A stretch of DNA of 64,000 bases from Balanoglossus misakiensis (taxonomy: Eukaryota; Hemichordata): positions 8,122,001-8,186,000 of the forward strand of contig CM082587.2 of assembly GCA_040954595.2 (NCBI GenBank). The letters run 5' to 3'. Position 1 is the first letter of the stretch, and each line of letters opens with the position of its first letter. The position numbers and the translations under genes are program-made. Shown in pieces: positions 56,016 through 64,000 of the stretch. Under the pieces are notes generated by a model. The model was given only the letters and a program-made list of their open reading frames with translations. It was not told the DNA's origin and made no database searches.

Positions 56016-59000
56016 TCAGACGGTTGTCGGGATTGGTTTCACCAGTCCTAATGCACTTGCTGCTTCCAATATCTGCCAAAGACAGAATGAGATTACAGCT
56101 ATCAGCACATCCGATGATATTTTCAATAGACTGTTGAGAATACTGTGTGTCTACAGAGTTAGTTATCAGTATAAGAGATGTAGAAATGCACAACGATTTT
56201 TCACTCATCAAAGCATTCTTTTAGTAATGAGAAGCTGTATTTTGATTGCAATTAACATATGTATTAAAATACAAACATTATATATTAAAATAGTTCGAAA
56301 GAAGGTTTGACGGTCGGTAATATTTTTCAACAAGACATGTTTACCATTATAAGTTTCAGCATAAGACAGAAGAATTTGTTTCAACATGCGAAATTTGGCC
56401 AAAATCCCCATGTAAACTACAGTGCCATTTTAATTCATGATAGTCTGCGCATGCATGCATTACAATGTTGATTTTCTCCATTAACTTGTATATACCTGTT
56501 TCATACAATCTTCACAATCCTTTTTCGACCTTGACAACAGATCTGCCTGCCCTTTCAAAACACGGATATTCCAGGCAAAACTCTCTTGTGCCTTCATGGA
56601 TATAAAAGAATATTTTACAAGTGAAATCAGAAAAATGGTTTGTACGGGTAAATTCTCCCAACCTTCAATAGGTTTTTGGCTACCTAGCTAAGTGAGGAAA
56701 CCCTCATACGGTCAAAAGAATTTCAAGATGGCCGATTTTTGCCATTGTTATTGTGTGCAATATTTGAATTCAATTCCGGACAAGAATTCATTTGTCAACA
56801 ACAACAATGGCCATTATACACATACAGGATATGTCGACAAGCAGAGTCGAGTACTGGCAAAATAGTATTAGCATGCTGTCTGGAGTAGAACAAGAAATTG
56901 CATTTGGAACAGAGAACAAAAATACTAAAAATAAAACCAAAAGTGGATTATATTAAGAATCATATAAAAGAGATAATTATGAGACAGATGATGTCTGTGG
57001 CTTTTTTTACTAAATCCTTTTCAGCAGACAGGAAGTGACTAAATGATGGTCTTAATTATTATCTTTACACTGACATTCTGTTTCTGTCCTGGCAACCATT
57101 CGATTTGTAAATATTCAGAAGCTTGTAATATTACCTTGGTGATTTTTCTGCCTTTCAGACCTTCTTTTGCCGACAACGTGTGAAGTTCTTCCTACAATAT
57201 AAAGGGTCAAAGGGCAATGATCAGTTTAACTTTTTAATGACTATTCTCAGTGTGTTTGTCTGCAACAAGTATCACTTCTGTTCCAGTAAACAGATCGGAC
57301 TGTTTCTGAAATGTTCTTGATACAGGAAATGTACCTTGAATTGAAAATATGATACAAAACAGGATGTTTGCCACTGAAACGACCGTAGTAACGCGTTTTG
57401 AAATTCTCATGATAGTGATAGTATGGATGATCCCATCTGTTGGATAATAGGGGTGATAGGGTCCAAATACTTACATGCCACTCAAGTCCATTAATTTTAC
57501 ACTGTTCAAGTCGACTGACAACATCGTCTGCTTTTTCTATCAAAACTTTACTCTCTGCAACCATCTGTGGAGAATATAAATGACATTCATGGCTATGTGT
57601 TTACGATTTGACTTCCTAATACCCACAGTGCTGGCTGAGTTTTATTATAGTGGAAAACTCGTGTATTGCCTTGCACTCTGGACTGAAAGATTCAGTCGTG
57701 TGAGGGCACTCCGACATAGGCACACCAGAGTGCCTACACACGACTGAACCTTTCAGTCTACCTTGCACTTGTAAACACAACCTTAAATATACGACAATAA
57801 CAGTAGGGAACTTATCAGACATCTGTACACATGAAGAGGCAAATTTCAATTCTTTTTGATGTTGAATATTCACGTGGTTTCATCCTCTGCTTATCTTTGT
57901 GTTACTTGATTTTTAGATATTAATGGCTGGTGAAGGATTAAAATGTACTGACACTGTGGCAGAAACCATTCACTGACCTGTTCGTAGGCTGCCAGTGCTT
58001 TCTTCAACATGTCAGGAATACTGCCCTCTGCTTGCAGCTCTGGAAACTAGAGTTGAGAGTTAAAAGGTTAAAGGGCACAGCCAAAAGTGTTATTGTATTG
58101 TTGAGACTGCATTTCTCTTTAATTCTCAGTGCCCAGGATATGAACCTTTCAATTTTTGAAAATCCTGTAGCCGAAGCACCTGTCTTGATCAGTTTGAAAT
58201 ATAATCATCCCAATCAGTTTTTATGTAAATAATTGTTTCTTTTTCTACCAGCCATGCCAGGGTTTTTATTCACCCCGTGGGCCATCATCAGGATACAATT
58301 TTAGTCATAATTTTTATACATTAACATCATCATTATCATGAATATAATATACAAACATAATAAATTGAAGGAAATAGCTTATAGGACAGAAAAGCATAAG
58401 AAGAGCTTTGTACAGTATTTTGGAGTTTGTGAAAACCTCTTACTTTGTCTTTCATTTCCAACATCAACACGAGATTTTCTGTTGAATGAGTCTGTAACCT
58501 TGTTGCCAGAACTCGGACACACTGCTTGATATTTGCAATTGATGCCAGACCGCAGCATTCTTTGAATCGGATCAAGGTGTTCTGCACATTCTCCCGTAAG
58601 TCGGTGGCTTCCTTCAAGGGTTGAATAGCTGCCTGTGAAAAGAAACAGAGTCTTAGCTGCAAAACTCTTCCTACAGATGCAGTGGTTTAAGACCAAGTGT
58701 ATTCAGGTTTGTTATGACCTGGGTCACTGCAATTGGACTAAAATTTACACATCAACCAGCCAGTACCGGTCTCTTGATGTGACAAGACAACAACTCACAC
58801 ATTGCCAAGAGCCACTTACTACATGTTGCATCGCTATTTTAGTACAGTCGAGTTGCAGTGACCCAGGTCACACTGACAGATCAGCCAATCAGCGGATGAT
58901 GGAAATGCTGTCAGCGGCCATTTTGTTTTACTAATCGTTCTATGGTATTTCCCCAAAATCAATTCAAAGCCATTTGTGAAGGACGTGCTTCACATTTGTC

Positions 59001-62000
59001 AGGAAAACACTCACATTGAAAGGAGCCTCTTGCTCTACTAGAAAATAACATTTTCTTCATTCAAAGACTATTTACTTGATAATAACTGGACACATATTAG
59101 TACCTACGGCACTGTGCTCCCATTCCAACATAATTCAAGTGTGATGTACATGTACACTTGATCGGCTACACACAGCCACAACAATACAACAGCATAACTA
59201 TAGTGCAAGTTGTACGTGCACTTACTTTAAAGGTTTCGTCAATACACTTCACACCGACAACTCGAAGATTGGTGTATTCACGTTGGCGTCTTGACTTCTT
59301 GACCGACATTCCTCGCTTGGTTGGTTTCTGTAAACAGCGACAAAAGATCTTCAAATTAATTGCTGAAGAAAGTTTTTGACGACATGTGAAGATTTTGTGC
59401 TCTCTTAATATCAATGTTCCAAGGTTTATACAAAATTACATTGCCTGATGATGAATTACACTCTGTCATGTACCCATGTCTAAAATGACAGTCACTTCAT
59501 TGCATAGGCAATCATTTTATCCCCAACTTGAATACCCACAAATATGAACTTCCAAGTTAAATATAATGTTACCATTGACAACTATATACATTTTCAGTCC
59601 CAGGTTTTATTTCATTTATCAACATTATTTATCTATTTATTTAAAAGTGAACTCCACAAAATATCACAAATCATTATCAAACACAATTACTATAACAAAT
59701 TTTCAACAATAAATTTTCAGGATGGTCTTCAACAGACATGATTTGATCTGGCAACTGAATGCATGAACAATATAATTTGGGATAGAGTATCTTGTGTCAT
59801 GTCTGTTTAGTTGATGTAATTTATATGAATCTTACACTTTTCTTCAAAATTCTCTTCACTGTAAGACTGAAATTTATACTAGACACACTTTGTATATCTC
59901 GACAGGTGCAACAATGCACCTTGCAGCTAATAGCTTTATATGTATGCACTTAGTCATAGCTGACCAACTCCACATGCCCTAAACAGCTTCATGCATGAAT
60001 GTATTACTTGAAAACATTGAAAGCTCTCAAGGAATGTATAAGAAGAACAAGTTGTACTTTATTGCAGTGCAAATAACTGGAGCATGTACTTGAGTTGTTG
60101 GAAATTTGTACACTTTTAACTCTTGGCTGTATTAAAGTGGACTTTATATACACAAATATTGGCAAAATGAAATGGAGAATAATATCCCCTTAGGTGGTAT
60201 TTAAATTTGCAATCTACATGATAACTTTTTAATATAAAAATACAACTAAGAAATTAAATTTTTCATGTGTTTTGTACCACTTCATTTACATTTAGTCATG
60301 TGTGCTTCAGGTGGTGTGACTAGGAATAGTCAAACAGGAGCCAGCCACTGCATTAGAATTTTAGGATCACACTTCAGACAATGGTCATTTGTGATGCAGC
60401 AGCTGATGTCATTGAACTTGACTTCCAAACTACATGACTCGACTGACAGTTACAATGGGGGTATTGTACAGTGGAACCTGTCAATAGTGGCCAGTCAAGG
60501 GACTTTCCTAAACTGGCCTTTATAGTCAGGTGGCTTTTATAGACTGGTCAATTAATTCACATGTAAATTGCACAGGAACTGTACAAAGTGGCCACTATAA
60601 AGAGGTGGCCATTAACACAGGCTTGACTGTACGTGAACACCTATTCTTGGAGATGCCATCACACTCACTTTACACACTCAGTGCAAGTGCAACGTTCTCT
60701 CTGCCATTTTCCATGGTCTGTTGGACGCTCACTCTGTCACTTTCAGGACCCTTCCATTATCCTGAAGAGTCCTCTTCACTGCACTCAGAACTAACACACT
60801 TAATACTACACAGCTTCCCTTGACAATCTTCAGTGCAGTGTTGGTCAATGACTATTGAAGGGTTGATTCAAAGTGCTGTGGTGTCATTTTCACTGAACAT
60901 AAATATAATGTTCAAATTTTTATCTGAACCAAGTTTTATATTAGTGGGCACATTTTGGGGTATGTCAAAAGCTATCCATTCTACATCATCATCTCCAAGC
61001 AGACAATGTGAAAACAAGGCCAGTAAGCCACAGAGTACTGCTTGAGCTCGTCTGGTTTGTTGTATCTACATGTATGATACAATTTGCCTGTAAAAATTAC
61101 CTTACAATACAATGTGGCTGTCGAACGTCTTTCCCAACTACAGCGACAATACAAAAGACGATAACAGTTTTACTCCGAGGCCTACTGGCCTTGTTTTCAC
61201 ATTGTCTATGGAAGGGCGCCCTCTTTATGAATAAGGCGTATCATCGTCCAGTTTAGACAGGTTTCACCGTAACGCAGATGTTGATAATTATCCATACTTA
61301 CACCCCCTCCTCGCCTATTGGTGATGGCAATATGTACAAACAATGATGCATTTCCTAACGGTTCTCCCGTATTTGACAGCAGGCCAATGTGTCTGTAACC
61401 TGCAATCAAAGACAACATTTTCTATTACCTCCATTTTGCATTCATGATAAACATAACCATAATCATTTTACATAGCACTATTCATAATAAATTATCTCAA
61501 TGAGCTCTGCATAAAAAATAAAACTGACAATCATTTTCTTGTAAAGTACTTTTTGTGAGGTACAGTAACTGTAGTTTTTCATGTTTATAACCTTAATCTT
61601 ATACGACAAGTAAATAGGACAAACTCAACTGTCAAACTTGACTGACTGATTGCATAGAGTGAATTTGCATGTCTGACTGAACACAAGAAAAAGTGTAGTG
61701 TTGCGATCTTACCTGGTTGTAAGCATTCAAATGGAATGGTGTACTGGCCAATAAATTCATCTCCAATGTAATCATCGTCCAAAACCACAAATCTGACCAA
61801 CGCTAATTCTGGTAAATTCACTGTGAATTCAAAACTCTCATCAAAAAGAGGATTGTAACCTGTTGAAAAAATAAAGAGTACAATTAGTTTGTTTTGGTAT
61901 TATGAATAAAAGCTTGTTCCTATCACTATAACACTGAATCCAGCACTGATGTTTTCATTCTGTGGTAATTGTCCCTCAAATATCAGTGAACCATAAATTT

Positions 62001-63633
62001 ACTGATAATTTAAACAAAACTATCAACAGACCTGACTCCTAAGGTAACTAAACTGACTGACTAACAGACCAACCGACCAACTGACTGACTCAACACCTTA
62101 AACATATACTGTATATAAACTGAATCACAGCCTCTAAAAACCAGTATAACTTTAGCAGATCATTTGATCGCCCACACATCAGCTTAGTGATAATGACAAA
62201 CTGGATGAATGAGATTATCATTGGTGCAACATTATGAATCAGAATTTATAACCATTAGTGGAGGTATAAAGGAATAGTCATGAATAATTTAGAGTAATTA
62301 GAATAATAACGCTATTTTGATTGTTAAGATGATGATGAAATTTACAAATCATTTCTTACCATTGTGAGGTACTGACTTGGTCCGTTCCTCAGCACAGTCA
62401 GCTGGTATCCCAAAGATTTCCATGGAAACATACGGGTCTATGGCCTGTGGAACACGATCAATACATGTTACATGGTATATAAGGCAAACAGAGACTGAAT
62501 TAAATAGGCACTGGATGCTCACATGACATTCTTTTCAGTAAGATCTGCTTAAAGCCCCACATGCTGCCTTTTTGACAACACTCATGTGCATATTCCACGA
62601 TAGTTGTAAACTCTTGCAATGGGCAATTGAAAAAATGGGTGTGGCACCCATTTATTATTTGACATGTTTATATTTAAATGTACAGCCACAACCAATGGTT
62701 GATAATATGTTTGTGCTTACCCATCAGTTAATTCATTTAAATGGACCATTTAAGTTTGAATGTATATTACGCAAAATTGGCAGCTATTTGGGCTTAATAA
62801 CTGAATCTAATACCCTAGCCCTAGGGCTAACTAATGCATAGGTGGTAAAAATGTCCTGACACATTTTCTGTAACCAAGTTTCTACAATCTACGAAAACGA
62901 CAGCCTGATCGCGCAGCTGTAATATCACACACACTTACATCTCCTTTAGCTCCCGATCCTTTGGGTTTGGGAAATTGTTGGCCGCTCACAATTTTGATGT
63001 GAAGTATTTGTGGAGAGACTCCTGGTATCATCTCCTTGGTGTTAGCACTGAAGAAAGCTATCTCTGTGGAAACAAAACATGGTAGGTGGTGATGTACCAA
63101 CCAAAACGTGGAAATATCATCAAAGTAGTCAACCAGGAATCATGCCATAATAGACCACTTTGCGGATAGGGTATCTGCAATGCATGATGGTATAATTTGC
63201 GTTCAACATGGCGTCTAATACATGGCTAACGCACGCGCTCACAACGCAAACTGTCCCACAACACCCTGCGTTATTCTATCCGTGAAGTGGTCCATGCATG
63301 ATATGGCAGCTTTTCCATGCAAATATGGAAATAAATTGGCATTATTTCTACACAATAACATTTGCTACTTTCATTTTTTCATGAATTTAGTGTGCATTTC
63401 ATTTTCATGTAAATATGCATGAATTATAAAAAGCTTTCTCCATTTATTGCTGAATTGCCAAATATCCCCCTCCCTAACTCTTTTGACCAAATTCAAGCAC
63501 GGACAATCGCCAAATGCACAAAACACAACCAACCTTCTCTCATGACAGCAGGTTTGAGTACATAGCCACAGCCGCCATTTTGTTTGAAGCGACCTTCATA
63601 GAGGTCCATCATTAGCCCTGGCGTCTGGTAATT
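56016..63633 (-). CDS. Phospholipase C-like protein (PLCL/PRIP), C-terminal exons; 5' part off the window
   Basis: Twelve minus-strand exons: 63633-63534, 63063-62939, 62444-62360, 61859-61713, 61399-61302, 59327-59226, 58632-58444, 58046-57978, 57564-57475, 57191-57135, 56591-56496, 56072-56016 (stop). All splice phases match. The first exon carries the end of the PLC Y box ([28 protein letters not shown]). The next four encode a C2 domain ([68 protein letters not shown]). The rest is the helical C-terminal extension ([35 protein letters not shown]). The order and wording match vertebrate PLCL1/PLCL2, catalytically inactive PLC relatives that bind inositol phosphates and GABA-A-receptor and phosphatase partners. 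Whether this copy lacks the catalytic His cannot be seen here, because the X box is off the window. Ends ...[10 protein letters not shown]. Confidence 0.93.
57682..57758. mobile_element. Short palindromic element B, copy 2
   Basis: 'gactgaaagattcagtcgtg' and its complement enclose a short centre. Same ends as 41211-41302 but with AT-shifted inner arms. It lies in an intron of the PLC-like gene, with a hairpin stem of about 32 bp. Confidence 0.85.
58716..58869. mobile_element. Foldback element in a PLC-like intron
   Basis: Arms GACCTGGGTCACTGCAAttg (58716) and TTGCAGTGACCCAGGTC (to 58869), extended by 'gactaaaat'/'attttagt'. About 154 bp in total, non-coding. Confidence 0.8.
60466..60632. mobile_element. 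MITE-like element with GTACAGTGGAACCTGT ends
   Basis: The left end 'gtacagtggaacctgtcaat' and the right end 'aacacaggcttgactgtac' are inverted repeats, with internal alternating 'tggcc' and 'ttatagtc/ctataaag' blocks. It lies in the large intron between exons 61302 and 59327 of the PLC-like gene. Confidence 0.8.
62580..62800. repeat. Dispersed repeat, copy in a PLC-like intron
   Basis: Aligns with 48786-48945 over 'actcttgcaatgggc', 'gggtgtggcacc' and 'atttaaatggacca' blocks in the same order, with indels. A related segment of the same family is at 56860-56955. Confidence 0.75.
63150..63295. mobile_element. Small MITE-like element in a PLC-like intron
   Basis: Inverted ends 'gaccactttgcggatag' (63153) and 'ctatccgtgaagtggtcc' (to 63291) enclose about 100 bp without coding capacity. 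Confidence 0.75.
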
Positions 63634-64000
63634 CTGTGTTACTTGAGGAGATAAAATTAAACACACAATTCAGCCAATCTCTTTTAGAGTTTCACAACTA
63701 ACAATATTGCATTTTCCTAAAATGTTTGGAAGTTAACGGTTGAACAGTCGATTATGAGACAATGGAAGTGATCTGTACAGTACATATCTACTGTTTCTGA
63801 AGCAAATGCTTAGTTGCCAAAATACCCACTGGTACTGGTTCAGTGGTTGCAAGGATAAGCTAAACACTACCAGTTGGTATATTGCCATGGTTTTGGGAGA
63901 ATAACATGAAAGTGTTGTAGGTACACAAAACAAACATTGGCAAATATCATCCATAAATGTTTAGGGTTCCCTATGCAAGAGTAATATGGGCTATATGTAA
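63634..64000. other. Intronic sequence of the PLC-like gene up to the window edge
   Basis: No additional exon was recognised. The next upstream coding exon (middle of the PLC Y box) must lie beyond 64000, because exon 63633-63534 begins in phase 0 inside that domain. Confidence 0.6.

Overview
The window is animal nuclear DNA. Its genes are split by GT-AG introns, and it carries a Pol III tRNA gene with internal A and B boxes, long tetranucleotide microsatellites, many foldback (MITE-like) repeats, a LINE remnant and a satellite array. The gene families (PLC-like/PRIP, an ST6Gal-type sialyltransferase, SLC22, and a C-type lectin plus GAIN/GPS ectodomain) suggest an invertebrate deuterostome, for example a hemichordate or cephalochordate. 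That placement is inference. The exon models below were built by hand; each closes in one reading frame through matching splice phases, which is their main support.

Layout from left to right. (1) 984-2000 (+): an intronless class A orphan GPCR lying between two ~205 bp inverted repeats. (2) 9137-7105 (-): a small secreted protein built from cysteine-rich 39-residue repeats, one repeat per 117-nt exon; its 3' end was not found. (3) 11650-11731 (+): tRNA-Leu(UAG). (4) 12212-21042 (+): a 13-exon gene for a signal peptide, two C-type-lectin-like domains and a GAIN/GPS module, with a stop codon a few residues after the GPS cleavage motif and no membrane segment. (5) 24290-22587 (-): an acyl-CoA synthetase with an uninterrupted coding region. 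(6) 26218-38490 (+): a nine-exon SLC22-type transporter. Its 7.8-kb sixth intron is filled by an ~88-bp satellite with a 353-bp higher-order period, bracketed by (TATG)n microsatellites. (7) 40632-41574 (-): a decayed LINE 3' end with a palindromic element nested in it. (8) 43756-46578 (+): a four-exon ST6Gal-like sialyltransferase. (9) 49891-51588 (+): a second acyl-CoA synthetase, an inverted duplicate of (5) including its 5' noncoding exon and promoter. (10) 63633-56016 (-): the last 12 exons of a phospholipase C-like (PLCL/PRIP) gene whose 5' part lies beyond the right edge.

The genes do not form an operon or an obvious single pathway. The structural theme is repeat-driven remodelling. 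Foldback elements abut splice sites, the SLC22 stop codon and one breakpoint of each acyl-CoA synthetase copy, and simple repeats act as polypyrimidine tracts at two splice acceptors. The observations I would follow first are the GPS-terminated lectin ectodomain, the promoter and active-motif divergence of the inverted synthetase pair, the intronic higher-order satellite, and the modular cysteine-repeat gene.
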